Shown here: positions 35,671-46,700 of the stretch, piece by piece
Layout of the letters: every line of letters begins with the position of its first letter
Numbering within the stretch: the stretch's first letter is position 1
Source of the DNA: Metallyticus violacea
Taxonomy: Eukaryota > Arthropoda > Insecta > Mantodea > Metallyticidae
DNA: 64,000 bases
Assembly (NCBI GenBank): GCA_030762175.1
Contig: CM060833.1
Location: 158,728,501-158,792,500, forward strand
Direction: 5' to 3'
The notes under the pieces: generated by a model
The model's input: only the letters and a program-made list of their open reading frames with translations
Database searches by the model: none
Told to the model about the DNA's origin: nothing
Translations under genes and position numbers: made by a program

Positions 35671-36799
35671 ATATAGAAGCTTCTTGATGGCATTTATTTT
35701 GATCTTTTATAGAAAAATCAATCGGAATGAGTTACTTTGGTAGAAAGAACAAGGCAAGTTTCCTAGGCAGTTAACTCAAAACTATTTCTAACAATTCCAA
35801 TAATCACGGTTTAGAACCACGCAGAAAATGCATGAAACTATTAACCCTAGGAAACGTTTATGTCTCTAAGAACATCTGATGATGCAATTTATTCACATAT
35901 AAAATAGTCGCCAAGTTTTAAATCTTTGATATTAACATTTTGATTACGGTGAACTGTTTGATGTTGTGATAGTCCTGATCGCAATGGAGGTATTTTGATA
36001 CAAGTCATGATGTGGATCATGATTTTTTGAGAATACCATTTATGATACATAATGCCTTGTTACAGGTAAGGAATGAATGGCGCAAACAGGAACATAAAGC
36101 TCAATTTAAATAAATTTCTTGGTATCAGGAGTCATGGCATGTCAAGGTGTTTTATTTTGACTACAACAGGTTCCTGAGTACAGACGCAATTCAGAAACTT
36201 TTGGGGAGCCAACTCTGTAATTATTCAAGAAAAAATAATTACACTGCATTTACTTTTTTATTTCTGTACCTTAGTGATATAGATAGATTATGGCAGAACT
36301 GGCCATTATAGATTAACAGTAACCAGTCAAGTGTAAAACCTAACCTAACCTATATGATGATAGTTGGCAAGAGAATATTTCGTACGAAGTCAAAAGTATT
36401 CTTTGGAAAAAGTTTTTTTGGGATATATTGGAATTTTATTTGTGTACGACCAATTTGGTAGCAACAACATGTATATATTTTTTCACAGGTAGATTACATA
36501 GCTTTGTTTGCAAATTTTTGCATGTTTCACAGCAAACAACCTGTGAACGCCCAAATTTATTTGCAAATTATTCTTACGTACGGTGTTAACTTATTTTGAG
36601 ATTTGAATATACGTCCTTGATAACATGCACAATTTTGATGTCTTATATCTAAATATTTAACTGATTTTTAATATTTTAACGTTCTTAAGTATCAAACCTC
36701 TCTCTGTGTTTCTCCATCTAAAGTTGTTTGTGCAGAAAGCGAATTTACTGTTTTTCTCCCTTATATTCTTGGATTCTTCTAGATTTCGCAGCATCCATA

Positions 36800-37882
36800 G
36801 GCCCCATTCACAATGAAAATTAAACATAAACACAATTAAATAAGATGTAACACGTTAACCTAGTAGTATGTAGGCATTCACAATGAAAGACGCAAACGCT
36901 CCTGTTAGCCAATCAAAAATAAGAACAAGCGAAGATGAACTAACAGCTGATTGAAAATGACTGCTTCTGAGCAGACGGCGGTAGCGTTTATGCATATGAA
37001 AAGTGCAGTAATTAATTTGCTTGGAGTGATGTGAGCAAGGATAGCTTTCTTATAATGCAATTAACCTTTTGTTCATTGACGCCATTCTGTCTACAGAGTC
37101 ACTGATCTTATACCATAACTTGCCCTTACACGGAGCACGAAAATCAAGTGCAACTCTGCTGCTAGCTGCTGCAAATCCCGAGCGACAACGGAGAGAGCCG
37201 AACTACTGTGTAGCCGCAGCGTAAATGTTGCATGTATTATTTTTTGTTAAACATACTGTAACCTATGCGTTGTCCCCCATAACTTTTAAATAGAAATTGA
37301 TAGGGAATAGTTAGGCAGGTAAAATATTGTAACGGTGGCAAATTTGCTCTTATTGAAATTCGCAATTAATGCATATATACTAACGCTTACCTCAGATAAA
37401 TCCTAGAAACCGATGGACTCAGTGGCTTTTCGTAAATATAAATTATTAGGGGCGGGTAACTCACTGTAATGGTGGCAAATCTCCTTTGATTGCAGCAGAA
37501 AAAATTCATAAACATGAATTTATAGCGCATTCTGTACGTGGCTTGAACATCTTATTATGTAGCTATATCTGTGGGTTATAACTTCGGCTCTCTACGCCGT
37601 CGCTCGGGACTTGCAGCAGCAAGAAGCAAGAGTGGCGTTTGATTTCCGTGCTCCGTGTATGGATAAATTCTACCATACAGCTCTATAAACAGAGCAGCTG
37701 TGTTCTAATTGGCTGTTTTCTTAAGTTTAAGTTAGACGTAGACGCAAAACCTTGAACCTTGCAAGCTTCTAAGTTTACGTTCATTTTTATGTTTACGTGA
37801 GTCATTGTGAATGGTTCCATTACAATACAGCATCTAGCTTTTACGTTTAAGTTTACGTTTAATTTTCATTGTGAATGGGGCC
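36800..37882. mobile_element. 1.08 kb foldback DNA transposon with ATA target duplication
   Basis: The ends are perfect inverted repeats over 26 bp, beginning GGCCCCATTCACAATGAAAA. Outside them, the three bases ATA occur on each side (36797-36799 and 37883-37885). A second inverted motif (CATTCACAATGA) follows inside each end, at about 36875 and 37805. Deeper arms pair 37129-37205 with 37586-37662 (ACACGGAGCACG, CTGCTGCAA, TCCCGAGCGAC, GAGAGCCGAA). The loop contains two direct copies of a GTAACGGTGGCAAAT-like segment (37330 and 37472). No transposase is encoded. A 3-bp duplication and GGCC ends fit PIF/Harbinger-type nonautonomous elements, although that class usually targets TWA. Confidence 0.85.
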
Positions 37883-37885
37883 ATA

Positions 37886-40174
37886 CACTTTTCCCTTTGA
37901 TCTATGCAGAGTTAAAAAAGATGATATATATGCCTCGATCTTTTTGGTTCCCTACCAAAACATTAGATTTAATAGATGCAGATTTCTTTTCACAATTTTC
38001 AGTTATCCTTGCAGTTTCCACATGTTATGTGGCTTTTGACTCCATACGCAATTATCGGACCTTCTCTTATAAGCAAAAGTAACACAATTATTTTGTAAAA
38101 ACACGTTTTTAGGTTAGGTTTGCTTAGTTTCAGCATAGTAATTTGGACCGATGCCATTAAATAAAAGCAATATACCGCCTAATTTCCAGAAGGAGAAGGT
38201 AGGTAAAGGAATTACAGCAGGAATAATATTTATTCAGAATTTGAGTAATCTTGGCATTTTTGTTTTCTTACATTTCCGTGAGATGGCTATCCTGTATTTT
38301 CCTCCTACTTCTTGTAATTTCCTGCAGCTTCCGTAATATGATGGTGTGTAAAACAGCATAAAAATACAGCGAAATCTTTTGTCTATCTCATAACAATGAA
38401 CAAGGATGTTTGTAAGCTACCAAGACAATAATATGCAAGATTGCCAACCTGTAAAATCTACAGGAAGATTTCAAGGCCTGGACTTGGAATTTTCTACGGG
38501 AACATATTTTTACCATACTGTTATTCCACCGTCATTAAAACGATATGTCTACTTTCAATATAGTGACTTGAAGCTCGAAAAACCTTTCCTAAATGAAAGC
38601 TTAATTTTAACGATTGAAAGTTTCATCGATTTTCATTGGATTTGAAATTGATTACTGCAGGAAATATATGCAAAATAAAATGTTTACTGAAGGTTATTAC
38701 AGAACGCTCTTACATACAAATATAATTCTAAAACATATATTAGATTAATATTTCACATTTTCTATCTTCACAATGATGATTTTGTTAAATTTAAAATATA
38801 CGCATTGTTATAGTTTTTTTATAAGCTCTTTCTCTTTACGTCGATTCATTTATGAACATTCTTGTGTCAAAATAATATATTTTTTAACATAATTTCATTT
38901 TGTTATACTTATTTTCTTTATATTTATGATTTCTTATCCTTTTGTCACAGTTATCGTTTTTATAGCAGTATTTACTTCTAGCTCTTGCTAAAATTACCTG
39001 CTACAATGTAGTTGATAACAATTGCAGTTTTTATCTAATAGTTTCATAGCTCTCCGTAAAAATAATCTGAATATTCTTTCTGCTCTTCTTTTCTCCAATT
39101 ACTAGCTTTGTCTTCAGTTTAATAATAGATTTTTTCCCATTTAAGAAAATATAGGAACGCTTTTTTTTGGAATTTTTTTCTTGTTTGGCCTGCATACTTA
39201 ATTTCGTATCGATGATTTTAAAATGGAAATCATTATAAAGTTATGCTCAGTAAATTACACTTTGGTTTGTTTAATACACCTTTCTAAAACCACTTGGCAG
39301 ATTTTATGTAGATATTAGGTAAATAACGCAATGTAATTTGGTGAACACTACACAGAAAACAAACTCCTGCTAGCTACAGCTTGAGGCTTTGGGTCAAGTG
39401 ACAAACGCCCATTTTCAATGCGCAAGGAAGCTGGGAAATTAAGGTATATTTTTAATCGAAATGTCTACTTTTTTCTAAAAATGATTATAAAATAGATTGA
39501 TACGACATTGTGTGGTAAATAACGCATTTTAATTCAAATGAACATTTTCCATGTTTTACGAAACAGCAGGACTAAACAACTCATTTTGCGGTTTACTGCA
39601 ACTGTTTCAACGTTTCGAAGTCCTCGGTTGCCTTGGAAACATATGCGGTTTCGCTATACGATTCTCACTTGTTTCGCAGCATTGTACTCAATGAAATAAT
39701 GGAACACGGCGCCTAATTGTGTGGGAGTGCCGGTGTACTCCCGTGTCGGTGAATGTCCATACGTGCCTCTCAACAACAGGTAGAAAATAAATGACAGCCA
39801 TTATGTGAGCGGATTGAAACCAACAACGGCATTGCGCGAAAGTTGCCTGGAACAGCAGTGCTGTAAAGTTGTGACAAATTAATTCCTTGTTAGGTTGCAA
39901 GTCATTTAAAGTATTTAAAACAGCTTATTTAGTACACAAGAGTACCATTCCATCGCTGAGATACTGTCATCCAACATTTTATAGACGCGTATCACATTTT
40001 TAATTTGGGCGCCCGTGGCGGTTTTATTGTGATGTGTTGGAGCACCTGTATTGCTAAAAGATGTGGCTCTGCATATTAGACATCGAAAACGATTGAGCTC
40101 CTCCCCATTTCTCCCTGTCTGTGTGAGAATATCTGAACCGAGCTCTTTCCGCCCGATAGATTGAAAGGGGAAGT
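37886..40174. other. No recognised feature
   Basis: This is AT-rich intron sequence with poly-T stretches. The open frames 37807-38082 and 38406-38645 show no family resemblance, and the first starts inside the foldback element. Confidence 0.5.
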
Positions 40175-40250
40175 CCAAATGTAGCTGGGCCGCCACGGTC
40201 TCTAGACCTCCATCCTATTGATTTCTTTTTCTGGGACCATCTCAGATGTG
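40175..40250 (+). pseudogene. Short DDE transposase remnant (PPRS.DL.P.DFFFW)
   Basis: The frame reads AGPPRSLDLHPIDFFFWDHL, which matches the third-Asp region of Tc1/mariner-superfamily transposases (WPPRSPDLTPLDFFLWGHL). Only about 75 bp was recognised. It abuts the SINE at 40255 and is not from the CAGAGGGTGCC group by sequence. Confidence 0.6.
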
Positions 40251-40254
40251 CTTC

Positions 40255-40481
40255 TGATGGTGTAGGGTAACCATACGGTTCAATCCCGGCCAGGACCGAT
40301 GAATTTTTGTAAAAATCCTAAGTATGGCTTACTTCGGAAGGGAAGTAAAGTTGTGGGTTCCGTGTCGTACATTTACGGCACTATAAAGAACCTCAAGCCA
40401 GAAAAAGACGCTTGACGTTGATGACCTGAAATGTTAAAGAGCATCCGTAAATAAACCAAATCAAATTCAACCAAATTCAAA
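40255..40481 (+). repeat. tRNA-derived SINE (GTGTAGTGGTTACC family), inverted-pair member 1
   Basis: A short tRNA head (GGTGTAGGGTAACCATACGG, GGTTCAATCCCGGCCAGGAC) has lost the segment between the boxes. The family body follows (GTAAAAATCCTAAGTATGGC, GGAAGGGAAGTAAAG, TGTCGTACATTTACGGCAC, CCTCAAGCC) up to GTTAAAGAGCATCCG. The tail is TAAATAAACCAAATCAAATTC plus an extra CAACCAAATTCAAA. It lies tail-to-tail with the next copy. Confidence 0.88.
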
Positions 40482-40714
40482 TCAGGGCATGAAACGGTCG
40501 ATAAATTTTGCTCAGAGGCCTCTTCTTTCAGGCTTGAGGTTCTTTTTCGTGCCGTAAATGTACGACACGGGACCCACGGCTTTACTTCCCTTCCGAAGGA
40601 AGCCATACTTAGAATTTTTACGCCCGAAAAAATCCATCCGTCCTTGCTGGGATCGAACCCTCGATCTTGGGCTTAGGAGGCAAGTATGGTTACAACTACA
40701 CCACCAGGATCGAC
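40482..40714 (-). repeat. tRNA-derived SINE (GTGTAGTGGTTACC family), inverted-pair member 2
   Basis: On the minus strand this has a near-complete tRNA head (GGTGGTGTAGTTGTAACCAT, GGGTTCGATCCCAGCAAGG). The body runs as far as the GTTTCATGCCCTGA segment, where it stops. The last approximately 60 bp of the family and the A-rich tail are absent. At that junction it faces the tail of the previous copy. Confidence 0.9.
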
Positions 40715-41019
40715 GTGAGACAGAGTGCAAACGTTCACAAATACTGCACAAAAATGTATTTTTTAAAGATAAATTGATCAAGGAAGAAGGCATAATTTAT
40801 TGAATGCCCCACATTTAAGCTTTTGCATAGTGGTAACTGGCATTTTTTTAGCAAATTATTACTTGTTAAGCTCTTTCATGCAACCACAGAATGTAAACTG
40901 AACATACGATATATATAAATCTTTATGTATATTTTGAGATTGGATCCTGCAATTGTTTTTTTAGCAACAAAACATTTTGAACTTTTCAAATGTTATTCGT
41001 TACCTTTATTTGCCCACAG

Positions 41020-41116
41020 CTTTGCGATGTGGTGCTGAAGATTGGGGTAGAAACAATCCACGCTCACAGGGTAGTCCTCGCCTCTGTAAGCCCATACTTC
41101 TACGCCATGTTCAACG
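41020..41116 (+). CDS. Kelch-like protein exon 2: start of BTB domain
   Basis: This 97 bp exon is bounded by TTGCCCACAG and G|GTAAGT. It encodes [20 protein letters not shown] followed by [12 protein letters not shown], a textbook BTB/POZ start. LCDV is the beta strand, [14 protein letters not shown] is the conserved core that forms the dimer and Cul3-contact surface. It takes phase 0 from the exon at 12654 and leaves in phase 1, so its last base G joins AT of the next exon to give Asp. Continuation of the frame past 41116 into intron is not real. Among families I remember, it is closest to KLHL2/3/18-type proteins, but the orthologue cannot be fixed. Confidence 0.93.
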
Positions 41117-41564
41117 GTAAGTATCAAATAGAGCAAGGCAAGCTCAGATATATGCATTTGTATTTGCTCATCATAAATCACACAGCTGCTCTGCGTTGTG
41201 TCTATTGATTCATTGATTTCTGTGCCGAAGTTCTTTCCTGCTTGCATTCATTCCTCTTCCAACGTGCGTATGGTAAGAGAGACTTTTGATAAATTCAAAG
41301 TTTAAGAGGTTACCTAGCTCTATGTAAGCAACCATCATATAGCACAGTTGCAAAATGAAAATTCCCCATATCAGAAAATATCAGAGATTGGTGTTTCCAT
41401 TGAAATACAATGCCGGCGCTATAAAAAGGCATGGTCGTGGATAAACGTTTTACTTGGAGAAGATGCATTATTTGTCTCGTCTTATACGTTTGCTATATTA
41501 ATCGATACTGAAGAATAAACATACATTAATTTATTATTTCAAATAATTTTTCAGCCCCTCACAC

Positions 41565-41960
41565 TAAAATAGAAATATAATCGTATGTATGTTGGAAACT
41601 TAATTATAAAATTTCATGTATTGTAATTAGTAGGTACATAATAGGACATAATATTAACTTGAAGATCGTAAATCAACAAAAGAGAAACTTTCTAGTGTTT
41701 TTCGGTTACGGTTAGTTAGAAAACCAAAAAGATCATAAAAATATATTCAATAGGAAGAAACTCGAGAATCGCGTAAAAGGATTGCCATTGTAGGGTTAAT
41801 AAACTGAAGGACTTTTAAATCCGTTTGGGGCTTTGACCGCGACAGCTGTTGTACTGTTAGCCTTTAAACTAGCCAATGCCAACAAAATGTTTTAAACATT
41901 AAAAAATAACAAAAAAATGGCACGTGTGGCAGATGAACTGAAACCAGCCAATGGAAAAGC
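41565..41960 (+). repeat. Interspersed repeat, copy B (paired with 18340-18720)
   Basis: It shares, in the same order, ATGTATGTTGGAAACTTAAT, a TGTAATTAGTAGG segment, TTACGGTTAGTTAG, GGGTTAATAAACTGAAGG, ACTTTTAAATCCG, GTTGTACTGTTA, a CCAATGCCAACAAAATG segment and AATGGCACGTG. The following 42000-42330 stretch (repeated CAGTT/AGTT words) may belong to the same element but has no match at 18.7 kb. Confidence 0.7.
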
Positions 41961-42754
41961 GGATGTAATTGTACATTTGGCGACAAGCATTTCGCGAGAG
42001 CGGTTCTCATTTCGCAGTTATAAGATCTACACGCAGTAAAATACGTGCAGTTCCGTTACGCATATAAGTTGGACTTTTTTGAGGCATACAGTTCACAGAA
42101 TCAACTTAGATGCAGATATCAAGTTCTACTTCGCACGCGGGCGTGCAGTTTTGATTGATGCATCAGTTAGATAGTTTTTAAGTTGATACTCAGCTGAGAA
42201 GCAGTTATCAGTTAAGTATTTCCGATACATCTTTAAGCAGTTTTCAGTTTCACCCGCAGTGGCACTCATCTGTCAGTTTCATACGCGGCAGCCAAGTTTT
42301 TATTCGACATATCGTACGCAAAACACCAGAGGACGCGAAAAATTTAGAACATAATAAAGTACCTATATATATTATGGCGCATCACCTGCTTATCTCACTG
42401 TTATACTCCTCTTCCAATCCTGTTGAATACGAGTCAAAAACAATAGCAGAATTCATCCTGAGAAATTATTGTCATTGAAGCGTAGACAACAACACTGTAG
42501 CGATCATTCATCAATTTACCAAATCGCTTCAAAATTAGCATCACAATGAGAGGCCACTCGACCTCAACAACAAATCGCTTCAAAATTGACGTCCAAAAGG
42601 GCTACTCATCTAGAGTTTACTCTACGAACTTTACATTGTCATATGCTGTTGTGAAATACTTTGACGGCGAATTAGCCGTTATTTCTTTAGCCTTACACAA
42701 AATAGAGCAGTGTAAATAGAGCAGTGTGATAAGAAAAAAATTATATTTTTTGTT

Positions 42755-43250
42755 GATTCCAGGGTGGCAATCATGACCTTAACAACTTACAATCACAATG
42801 AAGAATGTGGTATCTCCAAGAAATGCACTGAAAAAATTAATAAGTTGCTGAATGTCAAGAATCGCATTGCGCTGAAGTGAATTCCTAGCCACTGTGGAAT
42901 TTATTGAAATGAGCGGGCAGATGTGGCGAAAAAGGGGATCCCAAATGAAACAACCAGATCCACCTTTTCCCCTGCGGAATATAAAGCGTCATATATCTTC
43001 CTCTATTAAATCTGACCGCTTCAGCCTGTACAGAGAAAAACTTCTGGGAACTCCCTTTTGAACAAGTCAGAAAGAATTCCTATTCTCTAGCTAGATCAGT
43101 TGACGTGGCCTGTTTTAGACTTGGTACGGGTCATGACTGTTGTATAGAATTGGACTAACTGAAACAGATGCATGCCCTCTTTGCGACCATGGCGTATGAC
43201 TGGAGAGCACCTCAGCATTTGCCCTGCTATTCTCAACTGTTTCTCTTTGC
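42755..43250 (+). pseudogene. Non-LTR retrotransposon remnant: RNase H and zinc finger end
   Basis: In a frameshifted frame the stretch reads a DSRVAIMTLTTYNHNEECGI-like segment, then LNVKNRIALKxIPSHCGIYx, NERADVAKKGIPNET, and towards 43130-43220 a TGHDC...IGLTETDACPLCDHG block followed by GEHLSICPAI. The W/IPSHCGI.GNE.AD...A motif is the ribonuclease H hallmark of Jockey-like LINEs. The C..C...H...C block is the usual C-terminal zinc knuckle. The reverse transcriptase is absent, so this is a decayed 3' end. A poly-A run at 43348 may be its old tail. Confidence 0.75.
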
Positions 43251-43554
43251 ATGCTATTGACAATGCCTTTGGTGATTATTTTTATCGTTCTTCTTTGTAC
43301 TGGGCTGACCGTCGACTTTTGACTGAGAGTTCGGAGACGGGCAAAGGAAAAAAAAAAAAAAAAAAAATGAAAGAAAGAAAGAAAGACCAGTCGACCGGTG
43401 CTATCAACCATAACTTCTCAGATCAAGATTGTATTTCAGTCGCCAAATTATTTCTACCACAAAGTCAATTGATGCTTTTTTTGCAGAGAGTTAACAATTG
43501 CTCTTAATGTGGCAGTTACTTTATTATTCAGTAAATGAATTAAATGATTATATT

Positions 43555-43750
43555 GAAATGACACCCCAGAAGAGAACACTAGAAAAGAAGATTTTAGAAC
43601 AAATCTTTATGTAAAAACAGAATTTTGTAGAACATTTTGTAGAGACATTTCCTGTGTTACGGTTCCGGATGTAAGAAAACTTGTTCATAGATTTAGAGAA
43701 ACAGGATCGATAAACAAGAGAATTCCTAACCGAAAACGACGTGTCTAAAG
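43555..43750 (+). pseudogene. HTH (DUF4817-like) transposase N-terminal remnant
   Basis: From about 43618 the frame reads TEFCRTFCRDISCVTVPDVR, then KLVHRFRETGSINKRIPNRK and RRV before a stop. This matches the linker and second helix of Tc1/mariner-superfamily N-termini (V..L...F.ETGSV..K...GR.R). The beginning (MTPQKRTLEKKILEQIF) is open, but there is a stop between the two parts. It has no visible DDE part nearby. Confidence 0.6.
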
Positions 43751-44582
43751 AAAGAAAGAATAAAAAAAAGGTATGATAAACGTTCTTCAATGAAAACTGC
43801 ACGCTGTAACTTAGGAAATAGGCATGTTTTAAAAGCTACTAACTGGTTAAATTTGAAATCTTAAACAGTGACTGTAGTTAGGAATTTCAAGCGTTTGACA
43901 ACATAAGTCGTGTGAATTGCTACATTTGGATTTTGCAGAATATTGCTCATCTGCAGTTAATAATGAAAATCCGCGATTACCTAATTCACGAAATTCTTTT
44001 GCATGGTGAAAAATTGTGTACTAATTTCGGTAAACTGCAAATACAAAGATGTATCGCATGCGAACACGTGCCTTTTTTGGGTAATTAGAGAGACATTATG
44101 AATATCTTCAACAAGAATCTGTCACGGCTCACTCTGTCCGCCGTCATTCTTTGGAGGCTCTAAGGGAGTTTTAAATGTCATAATTATTTCTAGATGTTTG
44201 TAGGTCTTAACCCAGCGCTAATCTCATGGCGGATTTTTTTTTTTTTTTTTTTTTTTTTTAACGCGGGGAACCCATAGCTCTTAACTGAAAGACAATATAA
44301 GATCCAGCATATTGGGGGCACAGCTTTGGCGTTTGAATCATTTGTTATGATGCAGATTAGCACTCATTAACGTAATAATAAGATCATATTTATGCGTTTA
44401 TTAATCAAAAGCATACGAGCGTATAATATGCCCGGCAAGCATCAAGTTGAGTAGCTGACCTGAAGGGACTTCCATTAACGAGTGCTAAGATGAAGATTCC
44501 CTGTTTTAATACAAATACTATCACAAAACGCTAAGGACACAGAAGCTGCATGTTTTGTCCTAAAACGTTTTGTTTATTGCAG

Positions 44583-44704
44583 ATGATATGGTGGAGAAAA
44601 TGCAGGAGGAGGTGACCTTACATGACGTGGATGCGACAGCTCTGCAGCAGCTGGTGGATTACTCCTACACGGGAGAGATCCTCATCACAGAAGACAACGT
44701 TCAG
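44583..44704 (+). CDS. Kelch-like protein exon 3: middle of BTB domain
   Basis: This 122 bp exon has acceptor TTTATTGCAG and donor CAG|GTAGGT. With one base carried from the previous exon it encodes DDMVEKMQEEVTLHDVDATA then LQQLVDYSYTGEILITEDNV and Q. This is the central BTB segment, with the V.L..VD..AL..LVDY.YTGEI.ITE.NVQ signature shared by KLHL2/3 and KLHL18-type proteins. It enters in phase 1 and leaves in phase 0. The start-to-stop frame 44570-44755 spills into both introns and should not be taken as the protein. Confidence 0.95.
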
Positions 44705-44888
44705 GTAGGTCAAAATTCTAAGGACAGAACCGTTTACAATGTGCAGCTCTTCTAGCCAGAATAACAGACAACCTTTTCTCGAGCTTTGACTTCTTGATGG
44801 AAAAAACGGATTTGTTGCAAGTATTGGGTCAATAGTTTAGTTGAAATCATCAGCTCCACATAGAAATTAATACTGTTTCAGCAACGAC

Positions 44889-44964
44889 TTTTCTTTCTTT
44901 CTTTTTCTTTCTTTCTTTCTTTCTTTCTTCCTTCCTTCCTTCCTTCCTTCCTTTCTTTCTTCTT
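44889..44964. repeat. (CTTT)n/(CTTC)n microsatellite
   Basis: A pure pyrimidine tract of TTTC units changing to TTCC units and back. Confidence 0.97.
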
Positions 44965-45537
44965 CAGGCTGCAGACGACATATTTCACGATAGGGTGACA
45001 ACCAAGCTACTTAAATTTATTCTTTAACTTATTCAATAAAAGCAATTAGAAAAATTGTCTACCTACTAATTTTGGAAAAGGAGATACAAGTAAAACTATC
45101 CGCCTCCATTCTCCGCATATTTTTGTCACCTCTATAATATAAATTACTTATCACTCACAACTGATCATTGGCTATAGCTCTTATAGCCAATGTTTCCATA
45201 AATTAAATTATGAAAGCATTTAAGCGGGACAGAAATAGTTAATGAGAATTGATGACTTTTATAAAAGGGTTTCACCTTTGTAGGAACGAAGTGCACCGTT
45301 ATCAAATGCACTGAAGTTTAAAGTCGCACAGAAAAAAGGCACAAGTTACATCTTGTGTGTTTATATAATGTCAAATGTATAATTCTTGCTATTTTATTTC
45401 AGATGTGTTCTGTCAGTTTGTGTTACCTTAAATGCATTATGATATAATCCAATATCTAATGTGTCCAAAACTCGTTTTATAATTAAAATATTTCCCTTGG
45501 AACCTAAAGTTGATGACATCTGCAACCTTCTTACATA

Positions 45538-45756
45538 CAGAAGGTGCCAAAAAAAAAAAAAAAAAGTATACACACTTCAAGCAAAGAAAAATCTGTGTTA
45601 ATAAAACAAAACTGAATTCACACAAACAGAAAATGATGAGCACTAATCATCTTAGACTTTTACAGTTACAAAAGTTGCTCAAAATGCCCACCATCGGCGT
45701 CGATACACTTCTGAGTATTTTGAACTACTGATTGAGCAACGTTTGCGAAAGTGTCC
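45538..45756 (-). mobile_element. Tc1/mariner-superfamily end fragment (CAGAGGGTGCC family, copy 3)
   Basis: The end CAGAAGGTGCC lies after TA. It is followed by an expanded A run of 18 (family norm 5-6) and the subterminal GTATACACACTTCAAGC. On the minus strand the transposase tail is present (VAQSVVQ, CIDADGGHFEQLL) up to about 45745. The sequence then departs from the family, so about 220 bp of the 3' end remains. Confidence 0.85.
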
Positions 45757-46431
45757 TTTAGCTTGGTTGTGACAGATGGGGATGCTATAGGACGTGATTG
45801 GTGCACCTCGCTAAACAATTGTCTAATGGAATCAAGCGTAGAAATGGAAGCTGTGTAGTCTTTTTGAAACTTTAATTTACATTATTGTAAAGCGTTCCAA
45901 CTGCTTTTTACGTGGTAATGCAGCTTTCCTGCTAATTCCCTGTCTCCCTCTACTCGGTTGTTGCAACAAATCTGTTAAAAGAACGGTCTATTGTTTTTTT
46001 CAATATAAAATTTATAGTTTAATAGTTCAGTTTATGATTAACCTGATAAATCGTTAAACTTCTCTTGAATCAAGGAAATATTGAGAACATACAAACAGAA
46101 TGACACATTATTGCGATTAAATATTAAAGCAAGTGTTTAAATGGAAATATGTATGAAAACAGTATTTTTTGGAAATAATGACTATCATTTGAATGGAGGG
46201 GGGGGTGAACACTTTCCTCGTTAGGGATTGTTTACTACGAAATAAAAATCAGGTGTTATTGCTTCCAAGGAAAACTGCATTGACAGTTTTGGTAGCCCAC
46301 ATTTTAGCCGCTGCTTTTAAGACAATACTAAAATTATTTCATACCTTTATTCGTACCCTTCATTTTGAATGCCTTCCTGTCGGCAGAAATATCATAGCTG
46401 AAATAAAGAGATATATCGGAATGCTATGGTG

Positions 46432-46700
46432 AGTCGGTCCCTGTGGTGTACTTGCCTTCTAAACCCAAGATCGCGTGTACAACGATGGGTTTTTTAGGGC
46501 GTAAAAATCCTAAGTATGGCTTCCTTCGGAAGGGAAGTAAAGCCGTGGGTCCCGTGTCGTACATTTACGGCACGATAAAGAACCTCAAGCCTGAAAGAAG
46601 AGGCCTCTGAGCAAAATTTGTCGGCCGTTTCACGCCCTGAATTGAATGGAACGCTGTTGACCCGAGATGTTAAATAGCGTCCACAAATAAAACAAATCAA
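46432..46700 (+). repeat. tRNA-derived SINE (GTGTAGTGGTTACC family)
   Basis: The head is damaged: between GTCGGTCCCTGTGGTGTA and CTTGCCTTCTAAACCC the GTGGTAACCATA stretch is deleted, and the B box is GTGTACAACGATGG. The body is complete from GGGCGTAAAAATCCTAAG to GATGTTAAATAGCGTCC, with an AAATAAAACAAATCAAC tail. The damaged A and B boxes suggest it is not transcriptionally competent. Confidence 0.88.

Larger units (their letters stand above)
12856..41019 (+). other. 28.2 kb intron of the kelch-like gene
   Basis: The intron is bounded by GTGAGT at 12856 and by TTTATTTGCCCACAG ending at 41019. It joins two phase-0 exon edges. No further exon of the gene was recognised within it. Its contents are transposons, SINEs and microsatellites listed separately. 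Expansion of this intron by repeats is the main reason the gene is so long here. Confidence 0.75.
41117..44582 (+). other. 3.5 kb intron of the kelch-like gene
   Basis: The intron runs from GTAAGT at 41117 to TTTTGTTTATTGCAG at 44582. It contains the repeat at 41565, a non-LTR retrotransposon remnant at 42750 and an HTH transposase remnant at 43560. Poly-A (43348-43367) and poly-T (44234-44259) runs are also present. Confidence 0.85.
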
